Below are positions 38,593-47,562 of a DNA stretch of 64,000 nucleotides, piece by piece. The stretch's first letter is position 1; each line of letters starts with the position of its first letter. This DNA is from Alphaproteobacteria bacterium 46_93_T64 (GTDB taxonomy: Bacteria; Pseudomonadota; Alphaproteobacteria; Sneathiellales; Sneathiellaceae): positions 62,001 through 126,000 of the forward strand of contig MAAN01000006.1 of NCBI GenBank assembly GCA_002163135.1, read 5' to 3'. The notes beneath the pieces were generated by a model, which was given only the letters and a program-made list of their open reading frames with translations, ran no database searches and was not told the DNA's origin. The translations under genes and the position numbers were made by a program.

Positions 38593-40443
38593 ATGAATAG
38601 TGCAGTACCTTTTAGAAAGTTGAACCGTCCTGAACCGGATATCTCCGTTGATAAAAACTCGGATGGCTCATATCTGATTCAAAGCAATATAGCAATTGGA
38701 GAGTTCGAAAAAAACGCTGCAGCTTTCTGGCTCCGCTCCGCTGAAGAGTTCCCTGATCGTGAGTTTCTGGTTCATTGTGGACCTGATGGGGATTGGCCCG
38801 TTCTAACTTATTCAGAAGCCCGAGATCAGGCAAACCAGATTAGTACATGGTTGTTGGAACACGGTTATTCTGAGAAGACACCCATTCTGATTTTGTCAGG
38901 AAATAGCTTTGCACATGCGCTGTTGTCAATGGGCGCGCTGCAAATCGGTGTCCCAATTGTCCCTGTCTCTCCATCCTATTCTTTAATGAGCTGGAACTTC
39001 GAAAAGCTGAAATATGCGGCAGATCTGGTGCAGCCAAAAATGGTCTTCGCTGAAAATGGAACGCTTTACGGGCAAGCGGTTAAGGCGCTTGAAGCATTTG
39101 ATTTGGATATCGCTACGGTGGATGGTGATGATCTAGGTGGGATGGATTTCGAAAACCTGTTTCCACCCGTTGATTTACCGCGTGTAGAGGCTGCTCGACA
39201 ACGAGTTGAGCATGATACTCTTGCCAAAATCCTGTTTACATCGGGATCAACCGGAATGCCAAAGGCGGTTCCGAATACGCACAGGATGATTTGTTCTGGC
39301 CAAAAGATGCACGAATTGATTTCAGAACCTCGTGATCCTATTGGGGACCGGAGTTTGGTTCTAGACTGGTTGCCTTGGCATCATACATTCGGCGGGAATG
39401 TGAATTTCTTTGGTAATATCCGGGTTGCCGGAACCATGTATATGGATGATGGAAAACCTATCCCGGGGTTATTCGATCGAACAATTGATAATATCAAAAA
39501 GATCAGACCGACAAGATTTAGCAGTGTTCCAACCGCATTTAGTTTTCTTCTGGATCAGCTGGAAAAAGATGACGAACTGGTAGAAGCGTTTTTCGATCGC
39601 GTGAAAATTTGCCAGTATGGTGGTGCTGCCCTGTCACAAGAACTGTATGAACGTATGCAGGTTCTCGCGATTAAACATACTGGCATGCGGATGCCATTTG
39701 GTACCGGTTGGGGATCTACAGAAACTACTGGTATGGGGACGGCTGTGTATTGGGAAGAGGACAAAGTCGGTTTGATCGGTGTTCCTTATTCCGGTGTTCA
39801 AGTGAAATTGATTCCAGTTGGGGAAAAGTTTGAAATTCGGGTCAAGGGACCTCATGTCCATACAGGTTATTATAGACGGCCGGATTTAACGGAAGAATAT
39901 TTCGATGAAGACGGGTTCTATTGCATGGGAGATGCCGTGAATTTCATGAACGCGGAGAAACTTGAGCAAGGCCTCGTTTTTAATGGTCGCGTTTCCGAAG
40001 ACTTCAAACTTGCCAATGGCACATGGGTAGAAACAGGAAGTTTACGCTTAAACTTGATTGATGCATTGGACCCGCTGGTACGGGACGTTGTTATTGCAGG
40101 GCATGACCGTGAAGAAATCGCGATTTTAATCGTTCCCAATGAGGCCGTAATGAAAAAAGCGATAGAAAATGGGCATGTTATGGAAGGGCCTGAAAGCCTG
40201 GTCAGTCAAACTGAAATACTTGACGCGGTTCGAGAAAAACTGGAGACCTACCACAAGACCAATAAGAATAAGAGCCGTTTTGTCGCGCATGCCCTCATAA
40301 TGGGGTATCCTCTGTCGTCTGACGAAAACGAAATTACTGATAAACAATATATCAACCAATCTGCCGTTCTAGGTAACAGGGCGCAACTTGTTGAACGGTT
40401 GTACAACAAAGTCTCACCCCCAGAGATTTTGCATTTCACTTAA
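38593..40443 (+). CDS. Acyl-CoA synthetase, feruloyl-CoA synthetase-like
   Basis: AMP-forming ligase of 616 aa. The phosphate-binding motif FTSGSTGMPKAVPNTHRM, the WLPWHHTFGGN region, GTGWGSTETTGMG, and the C-terminal LANGTWVETGSLR (replacing the usual K-rich DRxKD motif) are characteristic of the feruloyl-CoA synthase subgroup. The ATG at 38593 is chosen because the ORF upstream of it overlaps the divergent regulator. Followed by a reductase and a bifunctional beta-oxidation enzyme, it probably activates an aromatic or long-chain acid; true ferulate activity is not proven. Confidence 0.8.
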   Translation: MNSAVPFRKLNRPEPDISVDKNSDGSYLIQSNIAIGEFEKNAAAFWLRSAEEFPDREFLVHCGPDGDWPVLTYSEARDQANQISTWLLEHGYSEKTPILILSGNSFAHALLSMGALQIGVPIVPVSPSYSLMSWNFEKLKYAADLVQPKMVFAENGTLYGQAVKALEAFDLDIATVDGDDLGGMDFENLFPPVDLPRVEAARQRVEHDTLAKILFTSGSTGMPKAVPNTHRMICSGQKMHELISEPRDPIGDRSLVLDWLPWHHTFGGNVNFFGNIRVAGTMYMDDGKPIPGLFDRTIDNIKKIRPTRFSSVPTAFSFLLDQLEKDDELVEAFFDRVKICQYGGAALSQELYERMQVLAIKHTGMRMPFGTGWGSTETTGMGTAVYWEEDKVGLIGVPYSGVQVKLIPVGEKFEIRVKGPHVHTGYYRRPDLTEEYFDEDGFYCMGDAVNFMNAEKLEQGLVFNGRVSEDFKLANGTWVETGSLRLNLIDALDPLVRDVVIAGHDREEIAILIVPNEAVMKKAIENGHVMEGPESLVSQTEILDAVREKLETYHKTNKNKSRFVAHALIMGYPLSSDENEITDKQYINQSAVLGNRAQLVERLYNKVSPPEILHFT

Positions 40444-40458
40444 AGGAAAAAAAGAAAT

Positions 40459-41493
40459 ATGACTGACATGAATAAACAATGGCTTCTTAAATCTCGCCCA
40501 CATGGGGAGCCAACATTGGATAACTTTGAACTTGTAGAAACAGCCATCCCAGAACCGGGTGAAGGCGAATTTCTTCTAAAAACAATTTACATGTCCCTGG
40601 ATCCGTATATGCGCGGCCGGATGAATGACAGCAAAAGCTATGCCGTTAGTGCTGAGCTGGGCGAACCCATGTCTGGCGGCGGCATTGCCGTTGTCGTGAA
40701 GTCCAACAACTCACGTTATAACGAAGGTGACTATGTTGTTGCCATGACCAAGTGGCAAGGTTACAGCGTGTCCAACGGCGAAGGGGTTATGAAGTTGAAC
40801 CCTGAGTTGGCTCCAATTTCAACAGGCGTTGGTGTGCTTGGTATGCCAGGTATTACGGCCTATGCCGGATTGCTTGAAATAGGTAAACCGAAGGAAGGCG
40901 AAACTGTTGTTGTTTCTGCAGCTTCAGGCGCAGTTGGTTCAATCGTTGGGCAAATTGCTAAAATTAAAGGGTCACGGGTTGTTGGCGTTGCTGGCTCTGC
41001 AGAAAAATGTGCCTATGTTGTAGATGAATTGGGATTTGATCTGTGTGTGAACTACAAAGATCCAGATTTCGTTGAGCAACTGGGTAAAGCCTGTCCAGAT
41101 GGTATTGATGTTTACTTTGAAAATGTTGGCGGCACTGTATTTGACGCCGTGTTCCCGTTGATGAATGATTTCTCGCGGATCCCGCTTTGTGGCCGCATTG
41201 CAAATTACAACATGACGGGTGATCCTGAAGGACCGAACAAACTTCCAGCCTTCTTTGGTCAGATGTTAGTAAAAAGAATTACTCTTAGAGGTTTCATAAG
41301 TTTTGACCATTATAACCTCCTTCCTGAGTTCCTGCGAGACATGGGAAGCTGGGTTGGTTCAGGACAAGTGAAATACAAAGAAGATATCGTTGAAGGCATT
41401 GAAAATGCACCAGAAGCGTTCCTAGGCTTGCTGAAAGGCAAGAACTTCGGGAAATTGCTTGTGCAGGTTTCAGATGACCCAACGCGTAAATAA
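40459..41493 (+). CDS. NADP-dependent MDR-family oxidoreductase (CurA/LTB4DH-like)
   Basis: Zinc-independent medium-chain reductase of 344 aa, acting on alpha,beta-unsaturated carbonyl compounds. Typical features are MSLDPYMRGRM near residue 47, VLGMPGITAYAGL, the Rossmann motif VVSAASGAVGSIVGQIAK, and YFENVGG. The gene follows the ligase by 15 bp and precedes the hydratase/dehydrogenase gene by 48 bp, so it is likely co-expressed in acid catabolism. Confidence 0.87.
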   Translation: MTDMNKQWLLKSRPHGEPTLDNFELVETAIPEPGEGEFLLKTIYMSLDPYMRGRMNDSKSYAVSAELGEPMSGGGIAVVVKSNNSRYNEGDYVVAMTKWQGYSVSNGEGVMKLNPELAPISTGVGVLGMPGITAYAGLLEIGKPKEGETVVVSAASGAVGSIVGQIAKIKGSRVVGVAGSAEKCAYVVDELGFDLCVNYKDPDFVEQLGKACPDGIDVYFENVGGTVFDAVFPLMNDFSRIPLCGRIANYNMTGDPEGPNKLPAFFGQMLVKRITLRGFISFDHYNLLPEFLRDMGSWVGSGQVKYKEDIVEGIENAPEAFLGLLKGKNFGKLLVQVSDDPTRK

Positions 41494-41541
41494 TTTGAAG
41501 AATAAAATAAAAAACAGTCAAAACCTTGGAAGGAAAAATTA

Positions 41542-43626
41542 ATGACTGCAATTACAAGTTTGGTAAATTACGAAGCCGAAGGGGATGTTGGGGTTATCAC
41601 GATAGACAATCCTCCTGTTAATGCGCTCAGCGCAGGCGTTCGTGAAGGTATCAAAGGCGGAATTCTAACTGCAAACGAAGATAATTCGGTATCGTCCATC
41701 GTTTTGGTATGTGATGGCCGGACATTTATTGCCGGTGCTGATATCACAGAATTTGGTAAGCCAATGACGGGCCCAAGCCTGCATGAAGTCATCGGTGCGA
41801 TTGAAAAATCAACAAAACCAGTGGTCGCAGCCATTCACGGTACTGCTCTTGGTGGCGGTTTGGAAACTGCTCTTGGCTGTCACTATCGTGTGTCCAGCAA
41901 AACAGCAAAAGTTGGTCTTCCTGAAGTGAAGCTTGGTATTTTGCCAGGTGCTGGCGGAACACAACGCCTACCACGTGTTGTCGGTGTTCCAATGGCTCTT
42001 CAAATGATCGCTAGCGGTGCGCCAATTGGTGCTGCCAAGGCCTTGGAGGTCGGTTTGGTCGATGAAGTGATCGAAGGCGATTTGAAGCAAGGTGCTATCG
42101 CATTCGCTAAGAAGGTGGTTGCTGAAGGGCGTCCGCTGGTAAAAATTAGTGATCAAGATGATAAGTTACAAGAAGCCAAAGACAATCCTGCAATCTTTGA
42201 TGATTTCCGCAAGTCGATTGCTCGGAAATCTCGTGGGTTTGTGGCTCCTGAAAACTGCATTAAGGCGGTTGAGGCTGCGGTCGAACTTCCATTTGATGAA
42301 GGATTGAAGCGCGAGCGCGAGTTGTTCATCGAATTGATGGAGGGGGAGCAATCCTTTAGTCAGCGTTATTTCTTCTTCTCGGAAAGACTGGCTGCCAAAA
42401 TTCCTGATGTCCCAAAAGACACACCGCTGCTTGATATAAATACATGCGGCATAATTGGTGCGGGAACAATGGGCGGCGGTATCGCTATGAATTTCCTGCA
42501 AGCAGGAATTCCAATCATCATCGTCGAAACAGAACAAGACGCCTTGGATCGTGGCCTTGCACTAATTGAAAAAAATTATGCGGCAACAGTATCTAAAGGC
42601 CGTATGAGCCAAGACGCAATGGACAAATGTATGTCTTTGCTAACAGGTACAATCAATCTTGAAGATCTCAGTGATGTTGACATCGTGATTGAGGCGATTT
42701 TCGAGAATATGGAAGTTAAGAAAGAAATCTTCCAGAAACTTGATGCCATTTGTAAAGAAGGTGCAATTCTGGCCACCAACACTTCAACATTGGATATTGA
42801 CGAAATCGGGGAAGCAACTAAGCGACCTGAATCTGTCATCGGACTGCATTTCTTCAGCCCGGCCAATGTGATGAAGCTTCTTGAAGAAGTTCGCACAAAG
42901 AAAACAAGCAAAACAGTTATGGCAACCTGTATGGCACTTGCCAAACGTATTGGTAAAGTCCCTGCAATGGTTGGTGTATGTGAAGGCTTTGTTGGCAATC
43001 GCATCCTACATCGCCGTACAGAGCAATCTGCGGACTTATTGCTGGAAGGCGCAATGCCGCAAGACGTAGACCGCGTGTTATTCGATTTCGGTTTGCCGAT
43101 GGGCCCGTTTGCTATGGCGGACCTTGCAGGCAATGATGTGGGATGGCGTATTCGTCAGGGCAAAGGTGCTACGAGTGCTGTCGCCGATGCAATCTGTGAA
43201 CTAGGGCGTTTTGGCCAAAAAACAGGGTCTGGATATTATCTCTATAAAGATGGTAGCCGTACACCGACACCGGATCCAATTGTTGAAGATATCATTATCA
43301 AAGCATCAAAAGATGCGGGCATAGATCGCCGTGAAATTTCAGACGATGAAATCTTGAAACGTTGTGTCTATCCGATGGTCAATGAAGGTGCCAAACTGCT
43401 TGAAGAAGGCATTGCAACACGCGCTAGCGACATCGATGTTATCTGGGTATACGGATATGGTTGGCCGATTTATCGCGGTGGCCCAATGCGCTATGGCGAT
43501 GCTGTCGGTCTTAAAAATGTTTATGACACTCTGGTTGAGTATCAAAAAGAACATGGTGATTTCTTTAAACCTTGTGCCTTGTTAGTGCGCTTGGCAAAAG
43601 AAGGAAAAACTTTTCAAGACGCCTAA
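41542..43626 (+). CDS. Bifunctional enoyl-CoA hydratase / 3-hydroxyacyl-CoA dehydrogenase
   Basis: Beta-oxidation enzyme of 694 aa. Residues ~10-190 are a crotonase domain ([48 protein letters not shown]). From ~295 the NAD-binding 3HCDH domain starts with [16 protein letters not shown], has the [10 protein letters not shown] and [15 protein letters not shown] catalytic region, and ends with two C-terminal 3HCDH repeats. FadJ/FadB-like. RBS AAGGA precedes the ATG; a terminator follows. Confidence 0.92.
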   Translation: MTAITSLVNYEAEGDVGVITIDNPPVNALSAGVREGIKGGILTANEDNSVSSIVLVCDGRTFIAGADITEFGKPMTGPSLHEVIGAIEKSTKPVVAAIHGTALGGGLETALGCHYRVSSKTAKVGLPEVKLGILPGAGGTQRLPRVVGVPMALQMIASGAPIGAAKALEVGLVDEVIEGDLKQGAIAFAKKVVAEGRPLVKISDQDDKLQEAKDNPAIFDDFRKSIARKSRGFVAPENCIKAVEAAVELPFDEGLKRERELFIELMEGEQSFSQRYFFFSERLAAKIPDVPKDTPLLDINTCGIIGAGTMGGGIAMNFLQAGIPIIIVETEQDALDRGLALIEKNYAATVSKGRMSQDAMDKCMSLLTGTINLEDLSDVDIVIEAIFENMEVKKEIFQKLDAICKEGAILATNTSTLDIDEIGEATKRPESVIGLHFFSPANVMKLLEEVRTKKTSKTVMATCMALAKRIGKVPAMVGVCEGFVGNRILHRRTEQSADLLLEGAMPQDVDRVLFDFGLPMGPFAMADLAGNDVGWRIRQGKGATSAVADAICELGRFGQKTGSGYYLYKDGSRTPTPDPIVEDIIIKASKDAGIDRREISDDEILKRCVYPMVNEGAKLLEEGIATRASDIDVIWVYGYGWPIYRGGPMRYGDAVGLKNVYDTLVEYQKEHGDFFKPCALLVRLAKEGKTFQDA

Positions 43627-43651
43627 TTCTTGAAAATTTACCTAAAGAAGA

Positions 43652-43679
43652 AACCCCGCGTTAATAGCGGGGTTTTTTT
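43652..43679. terminator. Bidirectional rho-independent terminator
   Basis: AACCCCGC (43652-43659) and GCGGGGTT (43667-43674) form an 8-bp stem with T-runs on the right and A-runs on the left, serving the convergent hydratase/dehydrogenase and MFS genes. Confidence 0.9.
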
Positions 43680-45147
43680 ATGTCTTTTCCCTATTTGCCC
43701 ACGCCATGTAAAGCGCTGGGATGAGGGAAACTGAAAAAACCAAGGCTGAAACAAGGAAGACATCTTGAAAGGTATCATTCATCAATTGAATTTTGTCCGC
43801 TGCCGATAGGATAACACCATTTTTTGTCTGCAGAGCAAGTTCAGTATGATGTGCGGTTCTTGCCGTGATAAGAAGGGCCGTTAGATTTACACCAATTGTT
43901 CCGCCAAGCATGCGGACAAAATTTAGTGCGCCCGAGGCATCAGGAACCATCTGTGGTGATACTATTGAAAGAGCAAAAGTACTATTTGATGGCATAACAA
44001 AGCCGAGACCAATCCTGCCGATAATTATCCATCCTGCAAGAAAGAGATAGGTCGTGTCTTTGGTCGAAAAACTGATCACAATCGACGCGACAACAAAAAG
44101 AATTTGCCCAAATATTATCAATCGATAAGCAGGCATTTTGTCAATGAGGCGGCCGACAATGGGGAAAACAAAAGCAAGTAACAACCCTGCTGGTAGTAGT
44201 AAAAGACCTGCGTCTGTCGCGCTAGCTGATTGTACTGTTCTTGAAAAAAGCGGAATGGCATAGAAACTGGAGAACATACCGGCACTGGTAAGAGCGCCAA
44301 TTGCAGCAGATGAGGTGATACTCAGGTTTTTAAACATGCGAAGTTCAACCAAGGGGGCCGCGCTTCTAAGGTCTCTTATGAAAAATAGAGAGAAAGAGAT
44401 CCCCGCAATTGCCAAATAAGGATAAACTTGCAGACTATCAAATGCATAAAATTGACTATTGGAGAGACCCGTTAGCAGGCACCCAACAGCAAGAGCTATA
44501 AAAAACAAGCTAGTGAAATTGAATTGGCCGGAGGTTTGCCGCGCTTCTCGGTCAGGTAAAAGGTAGGCACCCAACCCCCCAGCAAGCAACGCCAATGGAA
44601 TGACGACCGCGAAGGTCATGTGCCAGTCCATGCTATCCGTAATAACACCGCCAATGACGGGTCCAAGAGCTGGACCAATAACGACACCCATCCCAAACAT
44701 TCCCATAGCGCGTCCCCGCATATCGCTTGGGAAAAGAAGGAACACCAAAGCCATGGAAAGAGGTTGAAGGATGCCTGCACCAGCCCCTTGCAGCAATCTT
44801 GCGATTACGAGAGTTTCATAAGTGTTAGAGAACCAACCGAGGGTGCTTCCCAAAATGAAGGAAGTTATCGCCGTGATAAAGGTTAATCGAGCACCTATGC
44901 TTTTCATCAACCATGCTGTTGTCAGCATTGCAACGCTTGAAGCACATAAAAACGCAGTGGACATCCACTGAGCAGATCCTTGTGTAATGTGAAAAGTCGC
45001 CATGATGTCTGTGAGGGCCACATTCACCATGGTAGAGGAAAAAATTGTCGTGAGCAGTCCAAGAACTACCGCAAAACCGGCCAGCCATTTGTATGCAGGA
45101 CCATACCGGTTTTTCAGTGCGGTATTTCTATCGATTGGTTTGTTCAA
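43678..45147 (-). CDS. MFS drug-type efflux transporter (DHA2 family)
   Basis: Membrane transporter of 489 aa with about fourteen helices. The motif pattern TAWLMKSIGARLTFI, LLQGAGAGILQPLSMALVF (motif C region) and GMGVVIGPALGPVIGG is typical of EmrB/QacA-type proton-driven exporters. The start is a TTG within a TTGA overlap with the upstream CoA-transferase gene, so the two are translationally coupled. Substrate unknown; no membrane-fusion partner is adjacent. Confidence 0.87.
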   Translation of the reverse strand: MNKPIDRNTALKNRYGPAYKWLAGFAVVLGLLTTIFSSTMVNVALTDIMATFHITQGSAQWMSTAFLCASSVAMLTTAWLMKSIGARLTFITAITSFILGSTLGWFSNTYETLVIARLLQGAGAGILQPLSMALVFLLFPSDMRGRAMGMFGMGVVIGPALGPVIGGVITDSMDWHMTFAVVIPLALLAGGLGAYLLPDREARQTSGQFNFTSLFFIALAVGCLLTGLSNSQFYAFDSLQVYPYLAIAGISFSLFFIRDLRSAAPLVELRMFKNLSITSSAAIGALTSAGMFSSFYAIPLFSRTVQSASATDAGLLLLPAGLLLAFVFPIVGRLIDKMPAYRLIIFGQILFVVASIVISFSTKDTTYLFLAGWIIIGRIGLGFVMPSNSTFALSIVSPQMVPDASGALNFVRMLGGTIGVNLTALLITARTAHHTELALQTKNGVILSAADKIQLMNDTFQDVFLVSALVFSVSLIPALYMAWANREKT

Positions 45148-46268
45148 TTTTTGAACTCTTCCCGCAGATCGTCATTATGCTCTCCCAGAGAAGGGATTGG
45201 ACCAAATTGGTCTTTCTTCCCAGCATAAGAAATCGGAGAAGCAACGAGATTTACAGGTCCATTTGGGCTTTGAACAGTTGTCCGCTCAAGCTGCGGGTGG
45301 TTTGATAAATCTTCGACAGTATTAAGGGCGCCAAAAGCGATGCGAGCATCCAGCAATTTTGACGCGGCTTCATCGCGTGTCATGGATTTAAAAATTACAT
45401 GCATTTCTGCATGCAGCTCGATCCGGTTCGCGACGCGGTCAACGTTTGTTCTAAATCTTTCATCTTCAGTCATATGCTGGGCATCTAGCACTTTTTCACA
45501 AAGATTTCGCCATTCACCCTGATTTTGAATAGACAAGACGATTTTGTCACCATCTCCTGTTTCAAATGCTTCATATGGTGCAATTGATGGGTGGCTTAAA
45601 CCACCACGGCCGGGGGCTTTTCCACCATATTCCTGATGCAGAAGAGGAACGGTCATCCAGTCTGCCATTCCGGCAAATAATGTGGATTTGATAGCTTTTC
45701 CGATGCCTGTACTTTTTCGCTCATATAGGGCCTCCAATACGGCGACTAGACCGTGCATACCTGCGGCGATATCACAAACAGATACGCCAACACGGCCGGG
45801 CTCTTGTGCTGATCCTGTCACCATGGCAAGGCCAGTTTCCGACTGAACCAACATGTCATAAGCCTTCATTGAGGCGAACGGGCCTTCTTCGCCGTAGCCG
45901 GAAATATCAACCGTAATGAGTTCAGGTTTGTTTGATCGCAGTGTTTCGCTGTCCAGGCCATATTTATTGACGACACCTGGGGCCAGATTTTGAATAAAGA
46001 TATCAGCCTTTGTGATCATATTTTTTAGGATTGAAAGGTCTTCTGCGTCTTTGATGTTAAGCTGGATAGATTGCTTGCCCCTATTCAGCCAGACAAAATA
46101 AGCGCTCTCTCCATTTACAACGTTGTCATATTGGCGCGCAAAATCTCCTTCGGGACGCTCTACTTTTATGACACGAGCTCCGGCGTCAGCTAGTCGCGAG
46201 GATAAATATGGCGCCGCGACAGCTTGTTCTAACGATACGACAAAGATATCATCCAAAGGTCTAGTCAT
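45144..46268 (-). CDS. CaiB/BaiF-family (family III) CoA-transferase
   Basis: Predicted CoA-transferase of 374 aa that moves CoA between carboxylic acids. The N terminus VVSLEQAVAAPYLSSRLADAGARVIKVERPEGDFAR and the catalytic-aspartate region KAYDMLVQSETGLAMVTG are diagnostic. The ATG at 46268 is preferred to upstream in-frame starts, since families begin near this point and AAGAAG lies before it. Operon with the MFS gene suggests export or detoxification of a CoA-linked acid. Confidence 0.88.
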   Translation of the reverse strand: MTRPLDDIFVVSLEQAVAAPYLSSRLADAGARVIKVERPEGDFARQYDNVVNGESAYFVWLNRGKQSIQLNIKDAEDLSILKNMITKADIFIQNLAPGVVNKYGLDSETLRSNKPELITVDISGYGEEGPFASMKAYDMLVQSETGLAMVTGSAQEPGRVGVSVCDIAAGMHGLVAVLEALYERKSTGIGKAIKSTLFAGMADWMTVPLLHQEYGGKAPGRGGLSHPSIAPYEAFETGDGDKIVLSIQNQGEWRNLCEKVLDAQHMTEDERFRTNVDRVANRIELHAEMHVIFKSMTRDEAASKLLDARIAFGALNTVEDLSNHPQLERTTVQSPNGPVNLVASPISYAGKKDQFGPIPSLGEHNDDLREEFKN

Positions 46269-46440
46269 GATTTTCTTCTTATTTTTGAATTTTTTGAGGG
46301 ACTTTGAAAATACCTGTTTTTGTAAGGACAACCAACATCAAAAATTAATAGCTCTCAAATAATAATATACTTTATGGTTAAGACAAGAAGATGGATTCTT
46401 TGTATGAACCTGCAGTCTGAGTGAGGATAGGAGATACAGT

Positions 46441-47562
46441 ATGCAAAAAATGTCCCTAGTATATTTGCCGTTTTATGTCATTGCTCTGATTTTATGTGCC
46501 GTGACTGCGCTACCCACATTTGCAGCTGATCGATTTGATAAATATTGGACAGTGGAAGAATATCTTTCCAACCATCCCGAAGAGGTGGCAAAAAGTGAAG
46601 CTTTCGTCTCACGAGTAAGATCAAAGGCAGTTCCGGTACCTTCCTCCACAAAAACTGTTAAAATCGCTGTTGTATATCCTGGCCTGCAGGTTTCTGATTA
46701 CTGGCGGCGAAGCATTTCCTCGTTTGAAAAACGGCTTCAAATATTGGGCGTCAATTATACTCTTTCTTCTCATTTCACTAAGCCAGGTCAAACCGTTCAA
46801 GAGCAAAGTAGAAAAATAGGCCAATTTTTGTCAGCCGGTGCAGATTACCTAATTTTCACGCTCAACGTAAAAAGTCATAAGGCTCTGATCGAAAAAATCA
46901 TGTTACGAGGAAAAACAAAAGTTATACTGCAGAACATTACAACTCCCCTCAAAGAGTTTGGCTCTGTGCAACCCTTTCAATACGTTGGTTTCGATCACGT
47001 GATCGGGACTGAGTATCTTGCTAAAAGGTATCTTGCAAAATTTGGGGATATAGCTGAATACGGTATTCTTTACGGTGATCCGGGATATGTCAGCGAAATG
47101 CGGGGCGGAACCTTCTTACATCTTATGAATAAACATAAAGGTATGAAGTTGAAAGCGTCTTATTATGTCGGGTTTGATAGAGAGAAATCTCGCCTGGCCA
47201 CACAGGATCTTTTATCTGCCAATCCTAACATAAAGTTCGTTTTTAGCACGTCTACTGATATAGCTTTAGGTGTTCTAGATGCAGTGCGAGAAGCTGGAAA
47301 AATAGGAAAAATTACCACGAACGGCTGGGGCGGTGGAAGTGCGGAGCTTGACGCAATTCAAGCTGGTGATCTGGATTTTACCGTTATGCGGATGAATGAT
47401 GATAATGGAGTTGCGATGGCGGAATCTATTGTTTTGGATCTACTTGGGACTAATTCTGAAGTGCCTACAATTTTTTCAGGGGATATGGTATTAGTTGATA
47501 AGAGTATGAGTGAGAGTGAAATAATGGACCTGAAAAAACGTGCGTTCAGATATTCCGAATAG
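46441..47562 (+). CDS. luxP: LuxP-type autoinducer-2 binding protein
   Basis: Periplasmic receptor of 373 aa with a signal peptide ending near residue 29 (PTFAAD). From memory, long stretches match Vibrio LuxP: VYPG.QVSDYW, ILQNITTP, YVGFDH, STDIALG, NGWGGGSAELDAIQ, TVMRMNDD and the terminal LKKRAFRYS. The residues contacting borate-AI-2 in Vibrio harveyi LuxP are all present: Q83, S85, W88, N165, R221, T272, W296 and R317. A good RBS (AGGAGA) precedes the ATG. The gene overlaps a LuxQ-like kinase by 23 bp, the same order as luxPQ. Sugar-binding by a relative is the alternative, but the pocket argues for AI-2. Confidence 0.9.
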   Translation: MQKMSLVYLPFYVIALILCAVTALPTFAADRFDKYWTVEEYLSNHPEEVAKSEAFVSRVRSKAVPVPSSTKTVKIAVVYPGLQVSDYWRRSISSFEKRLQILGVNYTLSSHFTKPGQTVQEQSRKIGQFLSAGADYLIFTLNVKSHKALIEKIMLRGKTKVILQNITTPLKEFGSVQPFQYVGFDHVIGTEYLAKRYLAKFGDIAEYGILYGDPGYVSEMRGGTFLHLMNKHKGMKLKASYYVGFDREKSRLATQDLLSANPNIKFVFSTSTDIALGVLDAVREAGKIGKITTNGWGGGSAELDAIQAGDLDFTVMRMNDDNGVAMAESIVLDLLGTNSEVPTIFSGDMVLVDKSMSESEIMDLKKRAFRYSE

